From positions 186,001 through 250,000 of the forward strand of contig NZ_CABPSF010000008.1 in the NCBI RefSeq assembly GCF_902459685.1: 64,000 bases of DNA. The letters are read 5' to 3'. The notes below the pieces were generated by a model, which saw only the letters and a program-made list of their open reading frames with translations, searched no databases and was not told where the DNA came from. The position numbers and the translations under genes are program-made. Within the stretch, counting starts at the first letter, position 1. Every line of letters starts with the position of its first letter. The DNA comes from Pandoraea iniqua. Lineage in GTDB: Bacteria > Pseudomonadota > Gammaproteobacteria > Burkholderiales > Burkholderiaceae. Positions 1 through 8,709 of the stretch are shown here, in pieces.

Positions 1-2
1 AG

Positions 3-188
3 TCTAGCCTACGGCTGTTGAGTGTTTATGAGGACATCAGGAGGTACTTCACTCACATGGAGCGTGAGCGCATCGCGTCGAATCCTCGTTATGTGGAGGC
101 GCTTCGTTACTGGTATCACCACTCGGAGTTGTTTGACGTTGATGCGCACATCGACAGCCCGATCAATTGCGAACTGGTGTGTACGTAG
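3..188 (+). CDS. C-terminal end of an unrecognised protein, cut by the window edge
   Basis: An open frame enters from the left edge and runs about 61 codons to a TAG stop at 186-188. The peptide reads like a real protein: it is charged and aromatic, with the pieces YEDIRRYFTHMERERIASNP and YVEALRYWYHHSELFDVDAH. Other frames give low-complexity, arginine-rich peptides. No start codon is in the window and I do not recognise the family. It lies on the same element remnant as the DUF3883 gene and the broken integrase, so it is probably an accessory gene. The call rests on peptide character alone. Confidence 0.45.
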   Translation, partial: SSLRLLSVYEDIRRYFTHMERERIASNPRYVEALRYWYHHSELFDVDAHIDSPINCELVCT

Positions 189-491
189 CATCACGTCGCC
201 CGTAAAACTTCACCAGCAGCTTGCCGATCCAAGCAACGCGCCAAGGCTGTCCTTCTTCACGCTGCCCTCCCTGTACAGCACCAGGGCGTGAACTTGATGC
301 CTCGCTGTTTGGCGTGTGACTTCTGTGAGAAGTAGGCCCTCTTGTCTATATTTGTAATGTTTGTCATGCCCCTACTTGGCCGCACGTTCGTCATGCGCGT
401 TTCTATGTGCGCGCAGCGATACTTCGTATCGATATAATCGGCGTGCTCAGATCCGAAGGGACGCGCTTGCAACATAGCCAACATCGAAAAA
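189..491. other. Intergenic region upstream of the DUF3883 gene
   Basis: No convincing gene is seen in these 303 bases. A TATAAT hexamer at 433-438, about 54 bases before the next ATG, could be a -10 element, but no good -35 lies at the right distance. A short hairpin, GATAC TTC GTATC, sits at about 419-431. Base composition is visibly more AT-rich than the core genome further right. Confidence 0.4.
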
Positions 492-1490
492 ATGAAGAAA
501 GTTCTGTGGGTGAAGTTCGGATGGTCGGCGTATTACCGAGGTGGCCCTGTTGACGGTAATTTCGGCTGGCTAAAAGAGAACGGAGAAAAGAACGGTGGAA
601 GAGGCCATGAGGCGTTCAATTTCAAGCCGTCTCAGGATGGTACCTACTATTGCTACGTGCCACCCCAAGGGAAAGGAGCTGCACCGTCAAGCGACGATCC
701 TCACGGTTGGACTGTGATCTGTCTCGCGAAGCACCCCGACCGTACCGGGATCTATGTCGTAGGTTGGTACGAGAACGCAACGCTTTACGGGAAATGGTTC
801 GCGCCACCGGCCGACTTCATACCGCAACGTGGCGACACAGATCGCGCTGGGTATGACTGGTCGTATTGCATCTCAAGCAGGACGGCATACTTCATCCCGC
901 CAGAGTCTCGACGCCTTCCGTTTTCCGACCCAGCGGTGCGGACAGGAAAATACTCATATCTTGAGGGGCCGGATATCGAGACCAATGAATCGAGACAGCG
1001 TGTGCTCGCATTGTTGGAGGGGCGCATCGATGCCTTGCGACCTTTCGTCGTGCGGAATCCTGATGAAAATTCCCTTCCCGACCCTGAACTAGATCCCGTT
1101 GATCCGCTGAAAGGCTTCGGTACGCCTGAGCATAGAAAGGCCGTTGAGAAAGCTGCGGAAGATGCAGTGATTGCCCATTATCAGAGCGACGGATTCGCCT
1201 GTGAACGAGTGACGCATCTGCCTTGTGGGTATGACTTTGTTTTCTCGAAAAAAGGGAAGAAGTTGCACGTTGAGGTAAAAGGAACTGCGAGCTCCAATCC
1301 TCAGTTTTTCTTGACTCGAAACGAATATAGGGAGGGAATGCTGTCGAACCCGCGATGGCGTTTAGCAATGGTCACAAACGCGTTGCGCGCTCCTGAGATC
1401 GCTGTGTACGCTCGCAACGAGCTTAACGATACGTTCGATCTGGATCCTTACGTTTATCGCGGAACCTTTGCTCCGAAAGTTGCGGAGTGA
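492..1490 (+). CDS. DUF3883 (NO VEIN C-terminal-like) nuclease-fold protein
   Basis: A 332-residue protein of unknown function. The C-terminal part (about residues 215-330) fits the DUF3883 domain, which has a restriction-endonuclease-like fold. A PD-(D/E)xK-type core is visible as GYDFVF followed about ten residues later by HVEVKGT. The N-terminal half has the aromatic stretch VGWYENATLYGKW, which looks like a small binding domain but is not one I can name. Proteins combining a reader-like domain with DUF3883 often occur in restriction or defence settings. Here the gene sits between a truncated gene and a broken integrase, so an accessory, possibly DNA-targeting role is inferred. The start is the first ATG and has only a weak purine-rich leader. 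GC content is lower than in the core genes. Confidence 0.7.
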   Translation: MKKVLWVKFGWSAYYRGGPVDGNFGWLKENGEKNGGRGHEAFNFKPSQDGTYYCYVPPQGKGAAPSSDDPHGWTVICLAKHPDRTGIYVVGWYENATLYGKWFAPPADFIPQRGDTDRAGYDWSYCISSRTAYFIPPESRRLPFSDPAVRTGKYSYLEGPDIETNESRQRVLALLEGRIDALRPFVVRNPDENSLPDPELDPVDPLKGFGTPEHRKAVEKAAEDAVIAHYQSDGFACERVTHLPCGYDFVFSKKGKKLHVEVKGTASSNPQFFLTRNEYREGMLSNPRWRLAMVTNALRAPEIAVYARNELNDTFDLDPYVYRGTFAPKVAE

Positions 1491-1545
1491 ACGTAACGGC
1501 GGGCGGAGAAGCTGTCCTCTTGCCCGCACAATCGTCGCGATGCGG

Positions 1546-2586
1546 TTAAGCCGAAAGCATGTCCAGTCTCTTCACGAGATCCTCTGCTCGCAAGTGCGTG
1601 TACCGCCGAAGCATTTGCATCGATTTGTGACCGCTTATGGCTGCAGCTTCCTGATCGCTCAGCCCCATTTCGACAAGGCGGCTGACGGCCTCGTGTCGGA
1701 GGTCATGGAATCGTAAATCGGACAGGCCGATTCCCTTTTTCAGGATGTTCCATGTCTTGGCGAACTGTTAGGGGCGACGTTTTCCATCCTTGCCCGGCTC
1801 GCCAAAAAATAACAGATCAGTATCGATGGGGCGAATAGGACACGCGAGGGCCTGAGCGAAGACAATCGTCGCCTGTTTGTTCAAGGGAACTGTTCTCGCT
1901 GTGTCGTTTTTGGTATCCAGTAATCTGACCACCCGTCGCGTTAAGTCAACCTGCGATCGTCGGATCCCCAGGATTTCCGATTGGCGCATGCCTGTCTCGA
2001 TCGCGATGCGCACAATCTGACCCATCATCGGATTTGAGTGCTTGTCGATGGTTGCGAGCAGCCGTGTTTGCTCGTCGTGAGTAATGCGACGGTCGCGACC
2101 TTCGCCCGGGCTCGGTTTTCGGACATTGGCGACAGGGTTGTAGGCGAGCCCGATGTGCCATTCCTTTATCGCGACCGTGAAGAGGTGACCTAGAAGGGCC
2201 AGCTCAAGCCTAACTGTATTGTTCGCCTTGCCTTCCGCCAGTCGCTGGTCGCGGAATTTTCCGATCAGGTCGGGAGTAACCGCTGCAAGTGAATATTTGC
2301 CGAATGCCGCCCGGAGCGTGGCGACTCGGGCCTGTTCGCGGCGTTGTGTGGACGCCTTTTTCGTGGGGACGATCTCTTTGACGTACCGTGCCAGCGCCGA
2401 CGCGACGGTAGTGCGCTCGGATGGCGCGCGTTGAATAAACACACCTCGGACCATTTCGTCTTCGGTCCGGCGGGCCCAATCCTCTGCGTCGCGCTTCGTT
2501 CGAAATGTCTTGGCTGCGGTGGGCCAACCCACGCGACGAATCGTCGCTTTCCAGGTTCCTGAGGGTGTTTTTGTGAGTGCTGCCAT
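1546..2586 (-). pseudogene. Tyrosine-type site-specific integrase, broken by an in-frame stop
   Basis: Read from ATG 2586, which has a strong AAGGAAGGAG ribosome site, the frame encodes a phage-type integrase for 272 codons and then meets TAA at 1768-1770. The same frame continues without another stop to TAA 1546-1548 and supplies the rest of the catalytic domain: HDLRHE, SGHKS and the nucleophile segment RRYTHL. Before the stop lie an Arap-like N-terminal domain, a SAM-like core-binding domain, the first catalytic Arg (TGMRQSEILGIR) and the Lys turn (LDTKND). The truncated product lacks HxxR, the second His and the Tyr, so it cannot recombine DNA unless the stop is read through. The gene lies about 145 bases from the 3' end of tRNA-Met, the usual place for the integrase of an element inserted in a tRNA gene. 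Confidence 0.9.
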
Positions 2587-2655
2587 GGTGCTCCTTCCTT
2601 GAGGTCTGCACCGCGTATTGCACCGAATTTGCACCGTGAGGAGCCGGTAAAAGAA

Positions 2656-2685
2656 AAGGGCTCGCAGCGAAGCCGCAGAGCCCTT
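2656..2685 (-). terminator. Hairpin between integrase and tRNA-Met
   Basis: AAGGGCTC (2656-2663) pairs with GAGCCCTT (2678-2685) around a 14-base loop. On the minus strand the hairpin is followed by TTCTTTTACC, a fair U-rich tract. It would stop transcription coming from the tRNA side into the integrase gene. Confidence 0.55.
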
Positions 2686-2690
2686 AGTGA

Positions 2691-2725
2691 AAAAGCCCTG
2701 TAAATCAGAGATTTACAGGGCTTTT
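2691..2725 (-). terminator. Rho-independent terminator of tRNA-Met
   Basis: A perfect 15-bp stem, AAAAGCCCTGTAAAT (2691-2705) with ATTTACAGGGCTTTT (2711-2725), around a 5-base loop. It lies six bases past the CCA end of tRNA-Met. Both ends carry A/T runs, so it can work in either direction. Confidence 0.85.
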
Positions 2726-2730
2726 GCATT

Positions 2731-2807
<77 letters not shown>

Positions 2808-2817
2808 GTAGAAAAAG

Positions 2818-2846
2818 ATTATATGAAGGCCACCTTGGGCTGTCAA
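2818..2846 (-). promoter_or_regulatory. Consensus sigma-70 promoter of tRNA-Met
   Basis: On the minus strand TTGACA (2841-2846) and TATAAT (2818-2823) are separated by exactly 17 bases. Both hexamers match the consensus perfectly, and the -10 box lies 10 bases before the tRNA 5' end. Confidence 0.92.
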
Positions 2847-2910
2847 CAGGTTTTTACGAGAAGATGAAAATAACCGTCAGCCCCCTCAGCCCGCCGTCGC
2901 ACCAAAAGAC

Positions 2911-2938
2911 AACGCCGGTACCCGAGGGCACCGGCGTT
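2911..2938 (-). terminator. Terminator after the MHS transporter gene
   Basis: AACGCCGGT (2911-2919) pairs with ACCGGCGTT (2930-2938). On the minus strand the hairpin is followed by GTCTTTTGG. It lies 35 bases past the stop of the transporter gene. Confidence 0.75.
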
Positions 2939-2973
2939 GACGATCCATTCAACCTGTCTGGCAGGTCACGCCA

Positions 2974-4632
2974 TTAGTCGTTGGCGTAGATATCGACGTC
3001 CTTCGTCTCCTTGATGAAGAGCATGCCGATGACGAACGTGATCAGCGCGATGACGATCGGGTACCACAGGCCGGAGTAGATGTTGCCCTTGGCCGCCACG
3101 ATGGCGAACGCAGTTGCCGGCAGGAAGCCGCCGAACCAGCCGTTACCAATGTGATACGGCAGCGACATCGACGTGTAGCGAATGCGAGTCGGGAACATTT
3201 CCACCAGCATCGCCGCAATCGGGCCATACACCATCGTCACAAAGATCACCAGAATCGCCAGCAGAATCACAACCATCGGCTTGTTCATCTGCGCCGGGTC
3301 AGCCTTCGGTGGATAACCATCCGCCTTGAGCGTGGCCGACATGTCGGCCTCGAACGCCTTGGTCTTGTCCTTCGCGTCCGCTGCCTTGCCGTCCACCGAC
3401 TGGATCACCTTGTCGCCAATCTTCACCGTCGTCATCGTGCCCGCCGGTGCCGCCTGGTTCTCGTAGTTCAAACCTGCGCGCGACAGATAGCTCTTCGCGA
3501 TATCGCACGAGCTGGTGAACTTCGACGTACCCACCGGGTTGAACTGGAACGAGCACTCGTTCGGATCGGCGATCACCGTGATCGGCGAACGTGCCGTTGC
3601 CGCTTCCAGCGCCGGGTTGGCGTAGTGCGTCAGTGCCTTGAAGATCGGGAAGTACAGCAGTGCCGCGAGCAGGCAGCCGGCCATGATGATCGGCTTACGG
3701 CCGATCTTGTCCGACAGCGCGCCGAAGAACACGAAGAACGGGCTGCCGATCAACAGACCCAGCGCCACCATGATGTTGGCGGTGTTGCCGTCGACTTTGA
3801 GCACCTGTGTCATGAAGAACAGCGAATAGAACTGGCCCGTGTACCACACGACTGCCTGACCGGCGGTCAAGCCAACCAGCGCCAGAATCACGATCTTCAG
3901 GTTCTTCCACTCACCGAACGATTCCTTGAGCGGTGCCTTCGAGCCCTTGCCCTCAGCCTTCATGCGCTGGAACGCCGGCGATTCGCTCAGTTGCAGACGA
4001 ATCCACAGCGAGATCAGCAGCAGCACGATCGACAGCACGAACGGAATGCGCCAGCCCCACTCACCGAACGCTTCTTCGCCCATCACCATACGCGTGCCGA
4101 GAATGACCAGCAGCGAGAGGAACAGACCGAGCGTGGCCGTCGTCTGAATCCACGACGTGTAGAAGCCACGACGACCGTGCGGGGCATGCTCGGCCACATA
4201 CGTGGCGGCACCACCGTACTCGCCGCCAAGTGCCAGACCCTGCAACAGACGCATCGCGATGAAGATCACCGGCGCGGCAATGCCCCACGACGCGTAGCCC
4301 GGCAGCAAGCCGACGACCAGCGTGGACAGACCCATCAACGTGATGGTCACGAGGAACGTATATTTACGGCCGACCAGGTCACCGATGCGGCCGAACACGA
4401 TGGCGCCGAACGGACGCACCGCGAAGCCTGCCGCAAACGACAGCAGCGTAAAGATGAATGCCGCGGTCGGGTTGATGCCCGAGAAAAAGTGCCGGCTGAT
4501 GAAGGCGGCCAGCGAACCGGCCAGATAAAAGTCGTACCACTCGAACACCGTGCCCAGCGACGACGCGAAGATGACCTTTCGTTCTTCTTTGGTCATCGGC
4601 GCATGCGTAGTGGCTGTCGTTGCAGTAGCCAT
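2974..4632 (-). CDS. MFS transporter, metabolite:H+ symporter (MHS) family
   Basis: A 552-residue inner-membrane carrier. The N-terminal EWYDFYLAGSLA segment, the loop motif GRIGDLVGRKYTF and ALGGEYGGAATYVAEHAP are typical of the MHS branch, which includes ProP, KgtP and citrate or shikimate carriers. The second copy of the cytoplasmic loop signature is GALSDKIGRKP. The protein is about 110 residues longer than ordinary members because of an insertion at about residues 336-450, between predicted helices in the second half. This insert is polar, lysine-rich and holds two cysteines (C360, C376). The substrate cannot be told from sequence. It stands alone, with a good terminator behind it. Confidence 0.85.
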   Translation of the reverse strand: MATATTATTHAPMTKEERKVIFASSLGTVFEWYDFYLAGSLAAFISRHFFSGINPTAAFIFTLLSFAAGFAVRPFGAIVFGRIGDLVGRKYTFLVTITLMGLSTLVVGLLPGYASWGIAAPVIFIAMRLLQGLALGGEYGGAATYVAEHAPHGRRGFYTSWIQTTATLGLFLSLLVILGTRMVMGEEAFGEWGWRIPFVLSIVLLLISLWIRLQLSESPAFQRMKAEGKGSKAPLKESFGEWKNLKIVILALVGLTAGQAVVWYTGQFYSLFFMTQVLKVDGNTANIMVALGLLIGSPFFVFFGALSDKIGRKPIIMAGCLLAALLYFPIFKALTHYANPALEAATARSPITVIADPNECSFQFNPVGTSKFTSSCDIAKSYLSRAGLNYENQAAPAGTMTTVKIGDKVIQSVDGKAADAKDKTKAFEADMSATLKADGYPPKADPAQMNKPMVVILLAILVIFVTMVYGPIAAMLVEMFPTRIRYTSMSLPYHIGNGWFGGFLPATAFAIVAAKGNIYSGLWYPIVIALITFVIGMLFIKETKDVDIYAND

Positions 4633-4803
4633 GCGGTTGTCTCCTGTAATGTAAGCACGCCCCTGGGTCGTGCCCGGGCCGTTGCAACTGATTATTGGAG
4701 CGCAACCTTACCGCCGTCTGACGCCAAACTGACTCGAAGCTTACGTTGCTAGGGACTTACCCTCGTCTTTGCCCCGAAATTGACGGTTTTGGACGTATTT
4801 TCG

Positions 4804-6447
4804 TCAGGCATGCGGGTTTTCGATAGGGTCCCCAAGGGGCAGGGTGACGCGTATCAACGTGCCCGTTGCTTCGGGATGCTGCGCGTCGACATGGTCGAGC
4901 ACATTCACGTCGCCGCGATGAATCTGCACGATCTCGCGCACGATTGCGAGACCCAGTCCGCTGCCGTCGCTGTCGCTGCCGAGAATGCGATAAAAGCGCT
5001 CGAATACACGCGGGCGCTCCGCCGCCGGAATGCCCGGCCCGGTGTCTTCGACTTCCAGATGCACGAAGCCGTCCGAGGCCTCATGACGCAGCCGCACGGT
5101 GACCTTGCCGCCCGCCGGTGTGTAACGAATCGCGTTGTCGATCAGGTTGTTGAGCAACTCGCGCAGCATCACCGGCTGACCCGACAACTGCACGGGGAAC
5201 GGCGGTTCCTCGAAGCCCAGATCGATACGCTTGGCGAACGCCGCCTGAAACCAGTCCTGCATTGCATTGCGCGCCAACACGCTGAGATTGACCGGCGTGA
5301 ACGCAGCCGCATCGTTCGCGCTGTTTTCTGCGCGCGCCAGTGCCAGCAACTGATTGACGAGACGTGCCGCCTGTTCGGAACTCACGGCAATCTGCGAGAG
5401 CGAACGGCGCAATTCGTCGGGCGACGTTTGCCGCAGCGCCAGCTCGGCTTGCATGCGCAGGCCCGCGAGCGGCGTCTTCAATTGATGGGCGGCGTCAGCG
5501 ATGAAGCGCTGCTGGAGCTTCATGTTCGTTTCAAGCCGTCCCAGCAGATCGTTCAGCGAATTCACGAGCGGGGCAATTTCCGGCGGTGCCTGCCGCGCTT
5601 CGAGTGGCGAGAGATCGTCGGGACGCCGCGCGCGAATGTGTTCCTGCAACGCGTGCAACGGGGCGAGCCCGCGAGACAGTCCGAACCAGACGAGCACGAT
5701 GGCCAGCGGCAGGATGACGAACTGCGGCAGGATCACGCCCTTGATGATTTCGTTCGCCAGTTGGCTGCGCTTGTCGAGTGTCTCGGCGACCTGAACCAGC
5801 GCCATGCCGCCTTTCGGCTCGAGACGCGGCAGATCGACATACGTGAACGCCACGCGAATGTCGTTGCCGCCGAGGGTCTCGTCGCGAAACTGCACGACGC
5901 CCGGCTGCGGGCGGTCGTCTTCGTGAGGCAGCGGCAAGTCGGCGGTACCGGCCACGAGTTCGCCCTTCGCGCCGAGCACCTGAAAGTAGACGCTGTCGGT
6001 CGCGTCGGCGCGCAGCAGGTCACGCGCAGGCATGGGCAGCGTCAGTGTGACTTGTCCGCGATCGGTGTGGACCTGCTGGGCAAGCACATAAGTATTGGTT
6101 TCGAGGGCGCGGTCGAAGGGGCCGTTGGCAATCGACTTGGCGACGAGATACGTCACCGCAATACTCATCGGCCAGAGCAGCAGCAACGGCGCGAGCATCC
6201 AGTCGAGAATCTCGCCGAAGAGCGAGCGGGGCGGTGGCTCGGCTTCGCGCTCCAGCGGCGCGCCGAAGCCGGGGCGCGTGAAGGGGTCGGCGTACGGGTC
6301 GAACGGGTCGGTGGTGTCGACCGAGTCGAGCGACGGCTCTTCGATGTCGGGCGGGAAGGCGTCGTCGTATGCTGAACTTGACGAACGCGATGGCCGAGAG
6401 CCGTTCGCCGTGTTGGCATCGCGATGATGACGAAGACTCAGGCGCAT
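4804..6447 (-). CDS. Sensor histidine kinase, TctE/QseC-like
   Basis: A 547-residue membrane sensor kinase partnered with the response regulator just upstream. Residues 1-75 are polar, acidic and proline-rich, an unusually long cytoplasmic leader. The first membrane helix is at about 82-103 and the second at about 240-258. The periplasmic part between them fits the two-component sensor N-terminal domain seen in TctE-like kinases. The H-box is FIADAAHQLKTPLAGLR with phospho-accepting His321. The ATP domain shows LLNNLIDNAIRYTP (N box), VEDTGPGIP (G1), RVFERFYR (F) and GSGLGLAIV (G2), so it should be active. The start is supported by GAGG eight bases before the ATG. The stimulus is unknown; TctE relatives sense tricarboxylates. 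Confidence 0.88.
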   Translation of the reverse strand: MRLSLRHHRDANTANGSRPSRSSSSAYDDAFPPDIEEPSLDSVDTTDPFDPYADPFTRPGFGAPLEREAEPPPRSLFGEILDWMLAPLLLLWPMSIAVTYLVAKSIANGPFDRALETNTYVLAQQVHTDRGQVTLTLPMPARDLLRADATDSVYFQVLGAKGELVAGTADLPLPHEDDRPQPGVVQFRDETLGGNDIRVAFTYVDLPRLEPKGGMALVQVAETLDKRSQLANEIIKGVILPQFVILPLAIVLVWFGLSRGLAPLHALQEHIRARRPDDLSPLEARQAPPEIAPLVNSLNDLLGRLETNMKLQQRFIADAAHQLKTPLAGLRMQAELALRQTSPDELRRSLSQIAVSSEQAARLVNQLLALARAENSANDAAAFTPVNLSVLARNAMQDWFQAAFAKRIDLGFEEPPFPVQLSGQPVMLRELLNNLIDNAIRYTPAGGKVTVRLRHEASDGFVHLEVEDTGPGIPAAERPRVFERFYRILGSDSDGSGLGLAIVREIVQIHRGDVNVLDHVDAQHPEATGTLIRVTLPLGDPIENPHA

Positions 6448-6611
6448 AAAACCTCGGAATTTCTGGAGGGCCTCGAGTCGCTGAAGGCGCCGGTGTCCGG
6501 CCGGCGACGCTTGGCGGTCATCAAGCCGGGTTCACTTGATCTGCGTTTGTCGTCCGGGTCACATCCCGCTGCCCGCTGTGTAGATCGCGTCGCACCCCGC
6601 GTCGCATCCCA

Positions 6612-7301
6612 TCACGCCGCATTGGCAGGCGCGGTGGCGGGTTTTTCCAGACAGTAGCCCAGTCCGCGGATCGTCGCAATGCGCACGCCGCTCGGCTCGA
6701 TCTTCTTGCGCAGCCGGTGCATGTACACCTCGATGGCGTTGTTGCTCACCTCTTCGCCCCAGCCGCACAGATGGTCGACGAGTTGCTCCTTCGAGACGAG
6801 CCGGCCGGTACGCAGCAGCAGCACTTCGAGCAGTTCGAGCTCGCGCGCCGACAGATCCAGCATCTGCTCATGAATATAGGCCGTGCGCCCGACCTGATCG
6901 AAACTGAGCGGGCCGTGCCGGATCACGGTCGAGCCGCCGCCGGCACCGCGTCGCGTGAGCGCTCGCACGCGTGCTTCGAGTTCGGCGAGCGCAAACGGCT
7001 TCGCCATATAGTCATCGGCGCCGAGATCGAGCCCTTTCACGCGCGCATCGACGCTGTCCGATGCGGTCAGGATCAATACAGGCAGATGGGAGTTTCGTGC
7101 GCGCAACCGGCGTAGGACTTCGTGGCCGGGCAGGCGGGGCAGACCAAGATCGAGAATCAGCAGATCGAACGTCTGGGCAGACAGCGCGGAGTCGGCTTCG
7201 AGCCCGGTTTTGACGTGATCGACGGCGTAGCCTCCCTGACGCAGCGAGCGGGTCAGGGCGTCAGCCAGAATGCTGTCATCCTCTGCGATGAGAATTCGCA
7301 T
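6612..7301 (-). CDS. OmpR-family response regulator, TctD/QseB-like
   Basis: A 229-residue regulator with an N-terminal receiver domain. D8 and D9 form the acidic pocket, D51 in LILDLGLPR is the phosphorylation site, T79 lies in LTAS and K101 in MAKPF. A C-terminal OmpR/PhoB winged helix ends in EVYMHRLRKKIEPSGVRIATIRGLGY. It precedes its cognate kinase on the same strand by 164 bases, so the two probably share a transcript. The start is ATG 7301, the first residue of the receiver domain. The frame stays open far upstream through the antisense of recA, but that extension is not coding. The gene diverges from recA. Confidence 0.92.
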   Translation of the reverse strand: MRILIAEDDSILADALTRSLRQGGYAVDHVKTGLEADSALSAQTFDLLILDLGLPRLPGHEVLRRLRARNSHLPVLILTASDSVDARVKGLDLGADDYMAKPFALAELEARVRALTRRGAGGGSTVIRHGPLSFDQVGRTAYIHEQMLDLSARELELLEVLLLRTGRLVSKEQLVDHLCGWGEEVSNNAIEVYMHRLRKKIEPSGVRIATIRGLGYCLEKPATAPANAA

Positions 7302-7418
7302 GGGCGTGATAGGCTTGTTAGGCACCGGAGCCTGACGGCTGCGGCGTGTCTCCTGTGATGTTGCGGCGCGTGGTTCGCGGCTTTTTTTGTCGTTTCGGCG
7401 CTTTCGGACAACAGGCAC

Positions 7419-7448
7419 TTGCCAAAAGCACTGTTTTTTTATACAGTG
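7419..7448 (+). promoter_or_regulatory. recA promoter with LexA (SOS) box
   Basis: A perfect LexA half-site pair, CTGT (7431-7434) and ACAG (7443-7446) with 8 bases between, sits 54 bases before the recA ATG. TTGCCA (7419-7424) and TACAGT (7442-7447) at 17-base spacing form a plausible core promoter, so LexA would cover the -10 region. This is direct evidence for SOS control of recA. Confidence 0.9.
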
Positions 7449-7502
7449 CTGGCATTCACGCCTCACTCGAGCCGTCTCGCTCATCATATCAAAGGACGAT
7501 TC

Positions 7503-8567
7503 ATGGAAGAAAGCAAGAAAGGGTCTGCCAATCTGTCGGCCGAGAAGGGCAAGGCGCTCGCCGCTGCCCTCGCGCAGATCGAAAAGCAATTCGGCAAGGG
7601 CTCGATCATGCGTCTGGGCGACAGCGAGGTCGAAGCTGACATCCAGGTCGTCTCGACCGGCTCGCTGGGTCTGGACATCGCGCTTGGCGTCGGTGGCCTG
7701 CCGCGCGGCCGTGTGATCGAAATCTACGGCCCGGAATCGTCGGGCAAGACGACGCTCACGCTGCAAGTCGTGGCGGAGATGCAAAAGATCGGCGGCACCT
7801 GCGCGTTCATCGACGCAGAACATGCCCTCGACGTTGGCTACGCCAGCAAGCTGGGCGTCTCGGTCCCGGAACTGCTGATCTCGCAGCCGGACACCGGTGA
7901 ACAGGCACTGGAAATCGCCGACGCGCTGGTGCGTTCGGGCTCGATCGACCTGATCGTGATCGACTCGGTGGCGGCACTGGTGCCGAAGGCCGAAATCGAA
8001 GGCGAAATGGGCGACTCGCTGCCGGGTCTGCAAGCCCGTCTGATGTCGCAGGCGCTGCGTAAGCTCACCGGCACGATCAAGCGGACGAACTGCACGGTCA
8101 TCTTCATTAACCAGATTCGGATGAAGATCGGCGTGATGTTCGGTAACCCGGAAACGACGACGGGCGGTAACGCGCTGAAGTTCTACGCCTCGGTGCGTCT
8201 GGACATCCGCCGTATCGGTTCGATCAAGAAGGGTGACGAAGTCGTCGGTAACGAAACCCGTGTGAAGGTCGTCAAGAACAAGGTGGCGCCGCCGTTCCGC
8301 GAAGCCATCTTCGACATCTTGTACGGTCAGGGTATCTCGCGCGAAGGCGAAATCATCGATCTGGGCGTTACTGCGAAGATCGTCGAGAAGTCGGGCGCCT
8401 GGTATAGCTACAACGGCGAGAAGATCGGCCAAGGTAAGGACAACGCGCGCGAATTCCTGCGTGAAAATCCTGACATCGGCCACGAGATCGAAAACAAGGT
8501 GCGTGCATCGCTCGGCGTGACGGCGATTAACGAAACCGGCGAGATCGAAGCAGACGACGAGGTCTGA
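7503..8567 (+). CDS. recA: Recombinase RecA
   Basis: A 354-residue RecA, the ATP-dependent strand-exchange protein that also triggers LexA self-cleavage. Visible motifs are Walker A GPESSGKT (residues 76-83), the Walker B region [13 protein letters not shown], the L1/L2 regions around [12 protein letters not shown] and [10 protein letters not shown], and [13 protein letters not shown]. Length matches the family. ATG 7503 is chosen because AAAGGA lies just upstream and [19 protein letters not shown] is the usual RecA beginning; the open frame before it has no family similarity. A LexA box lies upstream, a strong terminator follows, and recX comes next. Confidence 0.99.
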   Translation: MEESKKGSANLSAEKGKALAAALAQIEKQFGKGSIMRLGDSEVEADIQVVSTGSLGLDIALGVGGLPRGRVIEIYGPESSGKTTLTLQVVAEMQKIGGTCAFIDAEHALDVGYASKLGVSVPELLISQPDTGEQALEIADALVRSGSIDLIVIDSVAALVPKAEIEGEMGDSLPGLQARLMSQALRKLTGTIKRTNCTVIFINQIRMKIGVMFGNPETTTGGNALKFYASVRLDIRRIGSIKKGDEVVGNETRVKVVKNKVAPPFREAIFDILYGQGISREGEIIDLGVTAKIVEKSGAWYSYNGEKIGQGKDNAREFLRENPDIGHEIENKVRASLGVTAINETGEIEADDEV

Positions 8568-8584
8568 TGACCCCCGAGTCAATA

Positions 8585-8625
8585 CGGCAACGCGACGCTG
8601 ATACGGCGTCGCGTTGCCGTTTTTG
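8585..8625 (+). terminator. Terminator after recA
   Basis: GGCAACGCGACGC (8586-8598) pairs with GCGTCGCGTTGCC (8606-8618), extended by one C/G pair, and is followed by GTTTTTGTTTG. It lies 17 bases past the recA stop, so recX expression would depend on read-through or its own promoter. Confidence 0.88.
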
Positions 8626-8709
8626 TTTGTCGTTTTGGTTTTGCCGTTCGGGCCGTAGCGCTAGGCTCTGCTTTGATCCCTGCTTTGGTCCTATCCGCGC
8701 GCTATCTTC

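Noticed and set aside
1-500. A second copy of the tRNA-Met 3' end as the other attachment site
   Set aside because: No repeat of the tRNA tail could be seen left of the integrase inside the window. The other end of the element probably lies outside it.
3151-4752. A long plus-strand open frame opposite the MHS transporter gene
   Set aside because: Arg/His/Gln-rich antisense shadow; the minus strand encodes a clear 12-helix carrier.
4780-6375. A 531-codon plus-strand frame opposite the sensor kinase
   Set aside because: Antisense shadow. All histidine kinase boxes are on the minus strand.
6612-8582. A 656-codon minus-strand frame joining the response regulator to the antisense of recA
   Set aside because: Only the last 229 codons encode a protein, which begins at ATG 7301. 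The rest lies opposite recA and its promoter and has no recognisable content.
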